Of a DNA stretch of 64,000 bases, positions 22,091-35,295 are shown piece by piece. The notes under the pieces are model-generated. The model was given only the letters and a program-made list of their open reading frames with translations, made no database searches and was not told the DNA's origin. How positions within the stretch are numbered: the stretch's first letter is position 1; each line of letters starts with the position of its first letter. Origin of the DNA: Hydractinia symbiolongicarpus (lineage: Eukaryota; Cnidaria; Hydrozoa; Anthoathecata; Hydractiniidae); contig NC_079888.1 in NCBI RefSeq assembly GCF_029227915.1, positions 18,514,001 to 18,578,000 on the forward strand. Reading direction: 5' to 3'. Both the position numbers and the translations under genes were made by a program.

Positions 22091-22662
22091 TCAATCTTCA
22101 GACACACCGGCCGTAACCATTTTTGCAAAACACTTGGTGCACGGCTCCATATGTTCTGGGTTTTCAAATGGGCGGGTGAAACGTAGTGTAAACCAGCGGG
22201 AGGACGTCATGTCTGTTTCCGCTCATCACGCATATTATATTTACCAATGTATTTAATCTGACCTTTGCTGGTAGCGAAAAAGGGAATTTTGTTATTGCGG
22301 TCTATTGTTAGCTCGGTGGAGTAAATATTCTCGGGTCGTGGCAGGTAAACAGTTTGGCCTTCGAAAAGCAGAAGAAAGTCACTCCATGTGATCATTTCTG
22401 CACTCATCAAGGTCGATCCAACAGTATTTCCCATTAGCTGAATTTACAAATGCGTTGAATAAAATTTCAAGGAGACCCAATAGGAAGGATTTCCCACAAT
22501 TTGTAGAACAAACAAGCAGGACATTGAAATTTTTCTGTTTGCATTTTCGCAGTGCTTGTCTGATAACCCCATTAAAAAAGAAAACGCTGATGTGGTTTTT
22601 GCCCAGAATTTAGTGTGCTTTATCATACCATTTGCCACCACAACCTTCAATACATGACCCAT
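22091..22662 (-). pseudogene. P-loop NTPase (SF3-helicase-like) pseudogene
   Basis: Reading across frames from about 22580 down: VIRQALRKCKQKNFNVLLV, Walker A in CSTNCGKSFLLGLLEI, FNAFVNSANGKYCWI; then after a shift SAEMITWSDFLLLFEGQTVY, PRPENIYSTEL, FFATSKGQIKYIGKYN, DERK; then after another shift DMTSSRWFTLRF and EPCTKCFAKMV to a stop at 22091-22093. A P-loop followed by a W-x-DFLLLxEG and FxATSK strand is a pattern I associate with SF3-type helicases and relatives found in invertebrate mobile elements. Two or more frameshifts: not functional. N-terminal (possibly nuclease) part not found. Confidence 0.6.
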
Positions 22663-24212
22663 TTACGTAATTTTTGCTTATGCTTTATAGCATACGTCAC
22701 ACGAAATATTACCTAGTTGCTATCATTGCTTGCGACAACACAACACAATTTAAGCGTGGGGTTTGATATATGTGTTTCTGCCACCCCACTTTTAATGTCA
22801 CAAAGGTTTTAGAGGGTATTATTTAAACTTTGTTATTTTAAGACTTCTACTCTTCCGAAAATTCCCGAAAAATAGTCAAATAGCCGAAATTGACCCTAAC
22901 GACTTTTAATCAAGCTTTTTTGTAATTTGTTTACATCATGCGACAGCCGTTATCCAGTGTAATAGCACTAAAAAAAATGTGATCTTCTGACCTTCTTGCT
23001 AAAACAATCCTGATTTATTCAAACGGTATACCAAAAAATAGACGTTAGATGAAAAATGATTCTCAACCTGGTGTCCACTGCCAATGACGTTAACATAAAT
23101 GGCGATATAAGAATCTACTCACCAACAAGTTAGTCGCAAATACAGCATCGAAAAAATGTGAATAATTATGAAACTACGCTTTTTTATAAGCAATTTAACT
23201 TTTGGTCTTTTAAAAAAGTACCTTAAAGTTGATAAAAAAGTTTGCTAAAAGAAAATCAAACGGTTTGGAAGATTATTAAAAATCGAACTTTCTTATCATA
23301 AAAAAATTAACAAATTTTTACCGTTACGAATAATCTTATTGCAAACTTTTAAAAACATTGTGCTGTTCTTTTAGCACTTGGCTGAGGCTCTATGTAAAAA
23401 GTTGGATCCTGAAGACCCTTTTTTGATCTTGATTGAATATATGTACACTATATGCTTCTAGCTCTTTTTTTATTTAGTTAAAATTCGTTTAAAAGACTTC
23501 CCATGCATTTTTTTGGCTGAAAAAATCTTGTCGTAAAGTTTTTCCGCTGACATTAAAAATTGCGTCTGAAAGTTTTTTTGCCGAAACATTTTCCTCCGAA
23601 AATTTTAGTTCTTAATGTAACCCACCTAACATTATACAAAGGTAAGTTTAAGAAATCTTAACCTAATCTCCCGCATATTACGTAATCAGAAGGTAAATAA
23701 AGCGAAATTCACAATACTTTTGGCCTCTCAACTTCTGTGAACATATTCAATGTGACGCTGACACCTACTAAACAGTCCTCTTTGCCAAGTACCTCACAAG
23801 GTATACTCTGCAAATTGTTACTCCTTGACAAAGTACAATACAAAATATGAAGCAGTCAAACCCATGAAAAGTGGAATAAATACATTTTACTGATTGGGGG
23901 TTTGTGCTATTGTTGTTGCATCTACCCCGTTGTGTCAAGTGTGAAAATAGTGGGCGTGCGTGTTTATTTATGTGTGTGTGTGTGTATGCGAATTCTTAAG
24001 CGAATAGTGTTTTAAGAAAACAAGGAACCAAAAACTGTTCAAACGATTTGACTGTATTTTGACCAATCGGAGAGTAAAAGTATTTGTTGTGTATATAGAT
24101 ATAGCAAATCAACTATTTACAGGTTTGACTGAATAACGCAGTATATGTTTGATTAATCTAATAAACACTAGTGAGCAGTAGACATAGCGGCTTCATTGCT
24201 AGAAAAGACAAC
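22663..24212. other. No gene seen
   Basis: AT-rich, only short frames. A (TG)n run at about 23970-23990. No terminal repeats recognised. Confidence 0.4.
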
Positions 24213-27200
24213 TCATCATTTGTTCTCAATGATCAAATACGTTGTTGGTTCTTAAATACGTCGTTGATTCTCGATGATCAAATATTTCGTTGGTTCGTGA
24301 AGATCAACTGCGTCGTTGGTTCTCGAAGATCGAAAACGTCGTTGGTTCGTGAAGATCAACTGCGTCGTTGGTTCTCGATGATCTAATACATCGTTGGTTC
24401 TCGATGATCAAATACGTCGTTGGTTCTCGATGATCAAATACGTCGTTGGTTCTCGATGATCAAATACATCGTTGGTTCTCGATGATCAAATACATCGTTG
24501 GTTCTCGATGATCTAATCCATCGTTGGTTCTCGATGATCAAATACGTCGTTGGTTCTCGATGATCAAATACGTCGTTGGTTCTCGATGATCTAATACATC
24601 GTTGGTTCTCGATGATCAAATACGTCGTTGGTTCTCGATGATCAAATACATCGTTGGTTCTCGATGATCAAATACGTCGTTGGTTCTCGATGCTCAAATA
24701 CGTCGTTGGTTCTCGATGATCAAATACGTCGTTGGTTCTCGATGATCAAATACATCGTTGGTTCTCGATGATCAAGTACGTCGTTGGTTCTCGAAAAACA
24801 AAGGCGTCGTTGGTTTTCGATGATCAAATACATCGTTGGTTCTCGATGATCAAATATGTCGTTGGTTCGTGATAATCAAATACGTCGTTGGTTCTCGATG
24901 ATCAAATACGTCGTTGGTTCTCGATGATCTAATCCATCGTTGGTTCTCGATGATCAAATACGTCGTTGGTTCTCGATGATCAAATACATCGTTGGTTCTC
25001 GATGATCAAATACGTCGTTGGTTCTCGATGATCAAATACATCGTTGGTTCTTGATGATCAAATACGTCGTTGGTTCTCGATGATCAAATACATCGTTGGT
25101 TCTCGATGATCAAATACGTCGTTGGTTCCCGAAAAACAAAGGCGTCGTTGGTTTTCGATGATCAAATACATCGTTGGTTCTCGATGATCAAATACGTCGT
25201 TGGTTCTCGATGATCAAATACATCGTTGGTACTCGATGATCAAATACGTCGTTGGTTCTCGAAAAACAAAGGCGTCGTTGGTTCTCGATGATCAAATACA
25301 TCGTTGGTTCTCGATGATCAAATACATCGTTGGTTCTCGATGATCTAATCCATCGTTGGTTCTCGATGATCAAATACGTCGTTGGTTCTCGATGATCAAA
25401 TACGTCGTTGGTTCTCGATGATCTAATACATCGTTGGTTCTCGATGATCAAATACATCGTTGGTTCTCGATGATCTAATCCATCGTTGGTTCTCGATGAT
25501 CAAATACGTCGTTGGTTCTCGATGATCAAATACATCGTTGGTTCTCGATGATCAAATACGTCGTTGGTTCTCGATGATCTAATACATCGTTGGTTCTCGA
25601 TGATCAAATACGTCGTTGGTTCTCGATGATCAAATACATCGTTGGTTCTCGATGATCAAATACGTCGTTGGTTCTCGAAAAACAAAGGCGTCGTTGGTTC
25701 TCGATGATCAAATACATCGTTGGTTCTCGATGATCAAATACGTCGTTGGTTCTCGATGATCTAATACATCGTTGGTTCTCGATGATCAAATACGTCGTTG
25801 GTTCTCGATGATCAAATACATCGTTGGTTCTCGATGATCAAATACGTCGTTGGTTCTCGATGCTCAAATACGTCGTTGGTTCTCGATGATCAAATACGTC
25901 GTTGGTTCTCGATGATCAAATACATCGTTGGTTCTCGATGATCTAATCCATCGTTGGTTCTCGATGATCAAATACGTCGTTGGTTCTCGATGATCAAATA
26001 CATCGTTGGTTCTCGATGATCAAATACGTCGTTGGTTCTCGATGCTCAAATACGTCGTTGGTTCTCGATGATCAAATACGTCGTTGGTTCTCGATGATCT
26101 AATCCATCGTTGGTTCTCGATGATCAAATACGTCGTTGGTTCTCGATGATCAAATACATCGTTGGTTCTCGATGATCAAATACGTCGTTGGTTCTCGATG
26201 ATCTAATACATCGTTGGTTCTCGATGATCAAATACGTCGTTGGTTCTCGATGATCAAATACATCGTTGGTTCTCGATGATCAAATACATCGTTGGTTCTC
26301 GATGATCAAATACGTCGTTGGTTCTCGATGATCTAATACATCGTTGGTTCTCGATGATCAAATACGTCGTTGGTTCTCGATGATCAAATACATCGTTGGT
26401 TCTCGATGATCAAATACGTCGTTGGTTCTCGAAAAACAAAGGCGTCGTTGGTTCTCGATGATCAAATACATCGTTGGTTCTCGATGATCAAATACGTCGT
26501 TGGTTCTCGATGATCTAATACATCGTTGGTTCTCGATGATCAAATACGTCGTTGGTTCTCGATGATCAAATACATCGTTGGTTCTCGATGATCAAATACG
26601 TCGTTGGTTCTCGATGCTCAAATACGTCGTTGGTTCTCGATGATCAAATACGTCGTTGGTTCTCGATGATCAAATACATCGTTGGTTCTCGATGATCTAA
26701 TCCATCGTTGGTTCTCGATGATCAAATACGTCGTTGGTTCTCGATGATCAAATACATCGTTGGTTCTCGATGATCAAATACGTCGTTGGTTCTCGATGCT
26801 CAAATACGTCGTTGGTTCTCGATGATCAAATACGTCGTTGGTTCTCGATGATCTAATCCATCGTTGGTTCTCGATGATCAAATACGTCGTTGGTTCTCGA
26901 TGATCAAATACATCGTTGGTTCTCGATGATCAAATACGTCGTTGGTTCTCGATGATCTAATACATCGTTGGTTCTCGATGATCAAATACGTCGTTGGTTC
27001 TCGATGATCAAATACATCGTTGGTTCTCGATGATCAAATACGTCGTTGGTTCTCGAAAAACAAAGGCGTCGTTGGTTCTCGATGATCAAATACATCGTTG
27101 GTTCTCGATGATCAAATACGTCGTTGGTTCTCGATGATCTAATACATCGTTGGTTCTCGATGATCAAATACGTCGTTGGTTCTCGATGATCAAATACATC

Positions 27201-28426
27201 GTTGGTTCTCGAAAAACAAAGGCGTCGTTGGTTCTCGATGATCAAATACATCGTTGGTTCTCGATGATCAAATACATCGTTGGTTCTCGATGATCTAATC
27301 CATCGTTGGTTCTCGATGATCAAATACGTCGTTGGTTCTCGATGATCAAATACGTCGTTGGTTCTCGATGATCTAATACATCGTTGGTTCTCGATGATCA
27401 AATACATCGTTGGTTCTCGATGATCTAATCCATCGTTGGTTCTCGATGATCAAATACGTCGTTGGTTCTCGATGATCAAATACATCGTTGGTTCTCGATG
27501 ATCAAATACGTCGTTGGTTCTCGATGATCTAATACATCGTTGGTTCTCGATGATCAAATACGTCGTTGGTTCTCGATGATCAAATACATCGTTGGTTCTC
27601 GATGATCAAATACGTCGTTGGTTCTCGAAAAACAAAGGCGTCGTTGGTTCTCGATGATCAAATACATCGTTGGTTCTCGATGATCAAATACGTCGTTGGT
27701 TCTCGATGATCTAATACATCGTTGGTTCTCGATGATCAAATACGTCGTTGGTTCTCGATGATCAAATACATCGTTGGTTCTCGATGATCAAATACGTCGT
27801 TGGTTCTCGATGCTCAAATACGTCGTTGGTTCTCGATGATCAAATACGTCGTTGGTTCTCGATGATCAAATACATCGTTGGTTCTCGATGATCAAGTACG
27901 TCGTTGGTTCTCGAAAAACAAAGGCGTCGTTGGTTTTCGATGATCAAATACATCGTTGGTTCTCGATGATCAAATACGTCGTTGGTTCTCGAAAAACAAA
28001 GGCGTCGTTGGTTCTCGATGATCAAATACATCGTTGGTTCTCGATGATCAAATACATCGTTGGTTCCCGAAAAACAAAGGCGTCGTTGGTTTTCGATGAT
28101 CAAATACATCGTTGGTTCTCGATGATCAAATACGTCGTTGGTTCTCGATGATCAAATACATCGTTGGTACTCGATGATCAAATACGTCGTTGGTTCTCGA
28201 AAAACAAAGGCGTCGTTGGTTCTCGATGATCAAATACATCGTTGGTTCTCGATGATCAAATACATCGTTGGTTCGTGATGATCTACGTCGTTGGTTCTCG
28301 ATGATCTAATAATACATCGTTGGTTCTCGATGATCAAATACGTCGTTGGTTCTCGATGATCAAATACGTCGTTGATACTCGTTTACTTGATAAGCAAATA
28401 CGTCACTTCCTCTCGATAACTAATCG
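24213..28426. repeat. 26-bp satellite, about 160 monomers, higher-order structure
   Basis: Monomer TCGTTGGTTCTCGATGATCA plus AATACG. Monomer types differ at fixed places: ATCAAATACG, ATCAAATACA, ATCTAATCCA, ATCTAATACA, GCTCAAATACG and a distinct AAAAACAAAGGCG type. Ordered blocks recur at exact multiples of 26: +754 bp (29 monomers; 25604 and 26358), +1,950 bp (75; 25188 and 27138), +3,120 bp (120; the rare ATCAAGTACG monomer at 24773 and 27893). Ends are degenerate (GTGAAGATCAACTG types near 24290-24370). Long open frames on the minus strand (up to 141 codons) are a by-product of the monomer. Confidence 0.97.
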
Positions 28427-30041
28427 GAGAAAATTTAATTTCTGCATTAAAAAAACATAAAAAAGTCAGCACAAGATAGTTCAAGTATTGGCGCTATATG
28501 GTTACAAAAGTCATGCATCTAAAAGAAAACAAAATTTCTGTACACGAATATAAAACACACTTTCTTACACATGTTTTCCATGTTTTAACCTACATTTTTC
28601 CATGTTAGAAAAAAGATATGCAATTTTAGTCGTCCTTTTTAGACGGCTGTTATAAAATGAAAATTCCAGGCTATTTCAGGCTTTTTTTAAAAATTCAGGT
28701 TTTCAACAAAAAATAAATATCCTTTTCTAAAAGCCCTAAAATTCCAACGCCACACCTTTGCGCAGGTACTAGAGAAATTGTTTGAGCATTGTTTTCTGGA
28801 AGCTGGAAATTCGGTCGATACTGCATGTTTGCCTTTTTTAAAAACCGTTTCATGTCTAACTACACATTCTTGCTTTTTTAATTTCGAAAATTCAATAGTT
28901 ATCGACGAATGATTTATCAAAAGAGGTCTATTCGTTGATTCATGTGGTACTACAAAATGCACCTTTACTTGTAAAGGAATATTTTTTTTTTTGAGAAATG
29001 TTGTACGAATTGTTGAAATGGAAAAGAGTAATGAAATGAGGTTTTTTTTATTAAAAACAAAAATGATGGAGTTCCAGTTTTTGGTCCAAGAATATCTCTT
29101 CTTTCTTACTCGTTGAAAATTTATCAATGCTTTATGTTTTAAAGGTTTCTTTAAAAAAGAAGCATATTAACGAAATATTTTGAATATACTGAACATGTGT
29201 CAAAAGAGTCTACCATCATTACATTTAACTAAATCTTTTTGTCGCTAGATTAGGAAAAATTCAATAATAAGATGGCTAGAAGTTTTAATCTTAAAAATGG
29301 GATAGGTAGATGTCTGTCACATGGGATACGGCACGAAATCCGCACAAACACAGAGACTCGTAACCACGTAAATCATAAATTTTGTTCTGTACAAGTTGCT
29401 TCTGTTAAAAGTAAGAAGGAAACCAAAAAAAAGTGATACAGACATTTTTGAACCCAATGAGACTGACAATAAATCTTCTGGACGAATTTAGCATTAACAT
29501 TTTCTAATCCATACCAACATGTGGATGGATCCCTTATATATTATTTGGCAATATATCCTATTCAACGCGTTTCGGTTACTTCAACAATAAGGTTAATTTG
29601 AAAGGCTAAGGTATGCGACAAAAAAAGGATTTAAGCCCTAACATTTAGTATAATTTGAAAAACGTAAGATTTTTAGGTTCTTAGGAACGTATGAAGAGAT
29701 AAGGGATAAGGGATAATTGATTGAATTGACAGAAATAGTAACATTTCCACTTTCTTACTGCAAAATGCGATAAATGACTTTTGTTTGATGGACAGGAAAA
29801 TGTGAAAAAAGTTTGAATGTTAACAAAAATTAGCATGTGTATCGCAGCGCAAATATTTTGCAGCTAAAGAGAAGCACCGTAACTTATTCAACAAATTACA
29901 CATTAATGTTATATAAATTACGATAATTTGTTATAAAGATGTCAAAGGAGAAAGTCAACGGTTCTTTTTTATACGTGCGTGTGTCTCGTTCCTTGCGGTA
30001 CCAATATACGTGACAAACGTATACGGGTATTATAATATAGG
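28427..30041. other. No gene seen
   Basis: AT-rich. The longest frame (28687-29127, minus, 146 codons) is Lys/Phe/Ser-rich, without motif or splice support. Confidence 0.4.
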
Positions 30042-30163
30042 CTAGGGCAACACCGTGGAAAAGTCCACAGGGTTGCCTTCCTTTATATATCGAAGTTCGT
30101 GTTCCCGTAACAGGACGCGTCTTTCGCAGACGGACAGACAGACGACGGCTATTATTAAAGAGA
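30042..30163 (-). mobile_element. Non-autonomous Helitron copy
   Basis: Read on the minus strand it begins TCTCTTTAATAATAGCCGTC and ends with a hairpin (CTGTGGACTTTTCCACGG) followed at short distance by CTAG: the TC...hairpin-CTRR layout of Helitrons. Abuts another copy. Confidence 0.6.
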
Positions 30164-30315
30164 CTAGTCGTTAGCCCGTCCATTAAATTTACCCATCGCA
30201 ACAAATTGGATAAAAATATATCGCATTTGATATTCGTGTTTTTGTAGCACATCTTTCTAAATCAGCAGGGGGATGACGCTCAAGGACAGACAAAATACGG
30301 CTATTATTAAAGAGA
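30164..30315 (-). mobile_element. Non-autonomous Helitron copy, head-to-tail with the previous
   Basis: Minus strand: starts TCTCTTTAATAATAGCCG at 30315 and ends ACGGGCTAACGACTAGT at about 30163. Shares GCAACAAATTGGATA with the copies at 45861 and 47751. The terminal hairpin is truncated here. Confidence 0.6.
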
Positions 30316-32846
30316 CCTTTCGTACCACCAATCACTTCGCTTCACTATTCAAGTAATTTACACAACAACGCGACAGTTCACCACCTGCATAAAGAATAAG
30401 AAATTTATCAATGTTGTTTCGCAAATCAACGCTAGCCAGAGGACCCGGTTGCACAAATACAAAAAAGGCGGAAAGTTTAAAGAAATTAAAAATTCAATAA
30501 ACATAAACATAGGTAAACACACTCAAGATTTAAATAAAGGAAAAAAAACGTCCAACAAATATGTCAATGCAAATATAAATAAGATTTAACTGGAAGTTGA
30601 AAAAGTTACATCGTCATATTTGGGGAAGACTGGCCAGGGACTGTTACTGCAACCAACATGTGACTAAAACCGCGGTTTTCAAAGAAACTTGGGCTACTCG
30701 AATCGAATTCGGCTAAAACACAAGTAATCTGACAAGAGTTATACTAAGTCGATAAGTCGGTAAATTTGACAGGAATTTGACAGGAACTTGAATAAGGAAC
30801 CAGCATAGTGAACGTCAATGGGGTTAAGAACCACATTACCTCAAAAACACTTCGAAAGGATGCTGAGTTTTATGATTTTCATTTTGCAATTATACACCGA
30901 ACAATAAAAATTCTATTCATTTTTTATTAATTTCTTTGAAATAAAACAGAAAGTCAGCAAAAAGCGACAATTGTTATTAATATTCTTACACACTTGACTT
31001 GTTTTTGTTAGAAAAGAAAATGTTACGAAGAAATACATCGACAACATGTTTCTTCCTTTAACCAGCGTAAATTAAATCAACGTTACGAATTTTTTTTAAC
31101 ATAATATTTTTGAACCTATTCTGGTCACGTGTTTATAAATTTTGATTTTTTTTTTGCACAGATAGAGAAAGTGAAAAATTGGCAACATCGTCTCTAAGAT
31201 TTCTTTAAGCTTAGTATTAGCGTTATTGTGAATAACTTACACGGAGCCTGGGGACAAATTTTAATTTGGTAATGATTTCAGTTAGTTCTTCATAGACATA
31301 GTTTCAGGAAGTCATAATTAATAATTTAAAATTTTAAAAGAAAACAATGAATTACAATTCAACATTCAAGTCATTCTATTTCTTTCCATTTATTATTATT
31401 TAATTTTCAAATTGAATTTCATGTTCCGTCGTTTGAATATTTTAAAATCTAGATCTTTGCAATTAAATTCTCGCAAATTAGCAGATTTTTGTCATTTTTG
31501 CCGAAATAAGAACCATGAAAAGTTTCGTCTTCTTCAAAATGAACTTCAACATACTTCTCTGGTTGACTCCTTTGCTTTCATTCTGATATTGGACAATCTT
31601 TTTATATTGTAACGCCAAGGATTTCTTATCTCAAGAGACATTTATACGCTTTACAACTCTTCTTTCTTTTCTTCGTTAGGCTCGCTAGCTTACAATTATT
31701 TCATACTATGCGAAAGAACAAAAGAGAAGCCGCATGATTTGGATTATCTCGGGTTATCAACTCAAAGCATCGGAAGTAGTAAACAAAATATTGGAACTTG
31801 GTAACAAATAATTAAAATATTAACTTACTATCCTTTTTGTTCATTTAGCAAAATGTTGTTGAAAACAGAGCAGTTACTTGGCTAATTTTGGCCTAAACTG
31901 ATATATATAGGTTACAAAACCCAATGCAATATTCGCCATGTTCGTTTTGTTCTTTTAAACACTGCCAAATTTTGTTTACTACAAAGCAATCTTAACTCTT
32001 AGACCAAGTTTGGGGTAAAATAGCATTTACTCTGACCATGATACTTCTCATAGTCTTATCAATCAAATCAAAAATTTGCTACAGAATTTGCTGAAGTTTG
32101 AGATACCCTCATCAGCCAATTTCATCTGTTCTTCTGACCCTCATGTTTTTCTTATAGCATCAGGGGGCATAAAGCGCCCACGGCCTCTTTGACTGAGCAT
32201 AACTTCGAAAATTTTGTGACTTTACTTAACTTTTATTAGGTTTTGTAATGAAAAAAACCTTCTTCTTTGAAAATTTTTATACTTTGCGGGGTAAGTATTC
32301 CATTTCTTGGCATAGGGGTCCCAGAAAAAATTACAGATCAGACTTGATATACAGGTATACCAATTTTTTTTTTTTTGGGGGGGGGGGCTTTGACGGGCCA
32401 TTGCTGACGTCAGCTAAATTTCGAAGCCCTTATATCTCCTTAGGCGTTTGTCGAAAACGTATGTATGATCCTGTACATTACTTTGATCAGCTTTTCAACC
32501 TCCACACATTACAGGCAACAGATAAAATAAATTTCGCCTATGTCGTCAGCAAAACATCTAAAACAACCTATTTTACCATTGGTCTTTTGTCTAAGTGGAT
32601 GTTTCCATGGGCCTTATCGATAGTGTGTAATAAACTTATACGTTGCTATGCAAAATTTCGAAGGATCTAGCTAGCTAGCTAGTTCAAAAGGTTTGAAGTT
32701 TATTTATTGGACAGTTCAAGTTAAAAGCGAGGTAAGTAAGTAAATAGAGGAAAGATGACCTTTCTCTTTCTATAACTATGTTAAATTACTGCTAGAGACA
32801 CGTATACCATTGATTGCCTGCAACACAAGCAGGTTAGCGGTAAGTA
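30316..32846. other. No gene seen
   Basis: AT-rich intergenic DNA. Homopolymers T12 followed by G11 at about 32366-32388. Frames at 31412-31612 and 32248-32670 have no supporting features. Confidence 0.4.
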
Positions 32847-32945
32847 GATGGCACCAAATGGACTACATGCGCGGAGTGGAAACTCGAACCTGAAACCGCA
32901 TGGTTACAAGCCGAATGCGCTGCCACTGCACCATCTTCGCTGAGG
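32847..32945 (-). repeat. tRNA-derived SINE head / tRNA-like remnant
   Basis: Minus strand: GCGAAGATGGTGCAGTGGCA (box A like) then GCATTCGGCTTGTAACCATG and TCAGGTTCGAGTTTCC (box B like). The anticodon-arm text CGGCTTGTAACC is kept but the stem pairs badly, so it is not a working tRNA. RNA polymerase III-type boxes suggest a SINE. Confidence 0.45.
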
Positions 32946-34050
32946 AAGTACTTATATCGAATAAACATAGATATCCAATATATGGAGGAAGCTTTTCTGT
33001 TATTTTCAGTTATGCTAATATTTAGCATGATTTAAGTTGTTGTATTTTGTCCTCAGTGATCACACACTTTTCCGCCGCCATTAGATTGATTTTCGTATAA
33101 GTCACTAACGTTGAAGACTAACAGCCGTTTAGTAGCTCCTTTAAGGAGTAGTTGTGAATAATGCTCTAGTACCTGGCAGATGTTCTCTCTATAACTGACA
33201 TTTTTATTGGCTTATAGCGATCACGTGTGCGGGCGTTATTTTTCCCTATCTACTAGCTAAATTGTACACACAAAAAGTAAACAAACTTTCGTGAAATTTG
33301 AAGGCTGTTAAACTTCCAAATAAGATCCAAGTTTCGAACTAACTAATTAATTTAAGCTTTTGGCAGTACGATCAATTTATACTGAACCAACAGTCGTCTC
33401 TGAAAACGAAGTATGCTACGAAGTATGGAAGCAATACCTTCAATAAGTTTGTACAAGCAACATTATGGCTCAATTTAGAAACTCAACGTTTCCAGATTTA
33501 TCACATGTTGAGTTCTTTGAACATGGATAATCAAAGTTATATTCACTGTTCTGCTCGGATAATTAATGCGGATAATGTTTTCTATCATTTGTTATCACTC
33601 ATGGCCATGCAAGTAGCCCTTGTGGCTAAGTTGTTATTGTTCTCAAATAAAAACGAAATTTCGTGGGATCTAAATTTTGGGATTCGCAAGGTTTATTTAA
33701 TAACTTTTCACCAAATTTAATTCCCGCAAAACGAATAATTTTGGTCATCCTCAGAAATTAATTACCGCGAAAAAAAAAATGAGCCAACCACCCATCCGCA
33801 AAATCTACTTCCTTTAAATTTAGTTACTTCAAAGTATATTATGTTCAAATGTTCTCACAAGAGGAGTTTATATTACATCGAGATTGTTTTTCGCTAAGCC
33901 TAGTTTCCATTGTGTTTTATTCTACAGAGATAAAAAAAGCACGAAATCCATCATTCTGTAGCAATAGTCCGTAAATGTTTCATCCACAAAAGTTAAAAAA
34001 AATGCCAATCGCAGCCTGCCGCCATTATATCAGCGTTAATAATCTGGTCA
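32946..34050. other. No gene seen
   Basis: Only short frames; CGCGAAA/TTCGCGG motifs around 33650-33790 belong to a dispersed AT-rich repeat. Confidence 0.35.
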
Positions 34051-34059
34051 CCACGACAT

Positions 34060-34150
34060 AAAGGCGATTTTCCACTAGGCAGTCTAAAACGCGCTGAGCG
34101 TAGGCGGCTTTTGTTTTAAAACAATAGCCGCTTATAAATCCGCTTCGAAT
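34060..34150. repeat. MITE fragment with TTTCCACTAGGC end
   Basis: TTTTCCACTAGGCAGTCTAA, then ACGCGCTGAGCGTAGGCGGC, followed by an inverted AATAGCCGC. The same ACGCGCTGAGCG-GGCGGCTATTG text occurs inverted at 34722-34775. Confidence 0.6.
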
Positions 34151-34558
34151 GTTAATTTTTGATTTCCACTTGTTAAAAGCAACAAAAAGAGCGTGTAAAC
34201 TTTTAAAGGACAAAAAATTGTAAACATGAAAGTTTCTACGTAGAGAATTATTGCTGTTTAAGAAAATAAATCTTCTCAAACTATTGTTGTTGCTGAATGC
34301 AAAAAAAAAAGAAAAAAAAAAAAAGAAGTATACAAAAAGGTTTTGGATAAGACGGCTGTATCAAGAAGGAAAACTAAAAGGAAAATTCAATCTTCTCGTT
34401 CAAGATATGAAATTGTATGACAGTCAACTTTTTTTTCACCCACCAAACTTGAAACTCTTTTATCTTGGGTTGCTCCCTTAATTACGAAACAAAGATGAGA
34501 GAGCCGATAAGTGCAAATGAAAGGCCTTGTGTCACCACAATGAGATATCTAGTCACAG

Positions 34559-34885
34559 GTGGTGTTTTTGATGGCTCTCGCAAAAAGTTGTTTATATCAC
34601 GTGGCCTTGGAGCAGTTTAACTGGATAGCGCTTTGAAAACGCGCGTAAAAGTCGAAGTAGAGTCGACTTTTGAAACCGCGCTGAGAGGACCGCTTTTAAC
34701 GGGTTTGGGACTGAAAAAACAATAGCCGCCACGCTCAGCGCGTTCTGGAACGCCTAGTGGAAATTCGGCTTTGAAAGTCGACTCTACTTCGACTTTCACG
34801 CGCGTTTTCAGAGCGCTATCCAATTAAAACGCTCCAAGGCCACGTGATATAAACAACTTTTTGCGAATGCCATCAAAACTATCAT
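34559..34885. repeat. Large inverted repeat with arms of about 110 bp
   Basis: Left arm from GATGGCTCTCGCAAAAAGTT through TCGAAGTAGAGTCGACTTTT (to about 34671); the right arm (about 34770-34882) is its complement with few mismatches. The core carries a CACTAGGCG / CGCGCTGAGCG miniature element. The sequence can form a large cruciform and could have arisen by nested insertion. Confidence 0.85.
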
Positions 34886-34897
34886 TTTCAATCCAAG

Positions 34898-35295
34898 ATG
34901 GCTGGCGAACACACGAATATGACATGGAGCAACAATCGTAGCGAATTGGAAGCTGCTAGTGCCTTGGTAAGTTACAAAGCCAGTATACTCAAGACACAAC
35001 AAACCATTTAGAAAGTGGAGGAGAATCACAAGATTTAGAGCCCTATAGGCAATATATTGTGGCATTGCAGACGACTCAAACGATGGAATGTGAAAAAGAG
35101 GTGTTACGTCACTTTCACAATCGGTATGGAGTGATAGCTATTGATAGCCAATATATGCCGAAACAACACATTTTAAATGGAAACTCCTATCCGATGTGCT
35201 TTTTATCACGCTGCGATAGTAAATCGCCTAATGGAAACTTAGTATTAGTGCAGTGCGTTTGTGAAATTATACAGAAAGAAATGACGTATTACTAA
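34898..35295 (+). pseudogene. Small gene or remnant, about 130 aa, frameshift or hidden intron
   Basis: ATG at 34898 in AAGATGGC context gives MAGEHTNMTWSNNRSELEAA, then SALV over a perfect donor-like GTAAGT at 34967. In the next frame, from about 34995, HLESGGESQDLEPYRQYIVA continues to YGVIAIDSQYMPKQ, SRCDSKSPNGNLVLVQCVCE and a stop at 35293-35295. The two parts are out of phase with no clear acceptor. It starts a few bases after the large inverted repeat. No family recognised. Confidence 0.4.

Noticed and set aside
24171-28151. Long repetitive open frames over the 26-bp satellite as a repeat protein
   Set aside because: The frames repeat every 78 bp because 26 is not a multiple of 3; several frames are open on both strands and no start, splice or promoter context is present.
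24213-28426. CRISPR array
   Set aside because: Eukaryotic context; units are contiguous 26-mers without unique spacers, and no cas genes exist.
28687-29127. 146-codon minus-strand frame as a gene
   Set aside because: Low complexity, no motif, no splice signals in phase.
32847-32945. Functional tRNA gene
   Set aside because: Box A and box B are present but the anticodon and T stems do not pair, so a SINE or tRNA relic is more likely.
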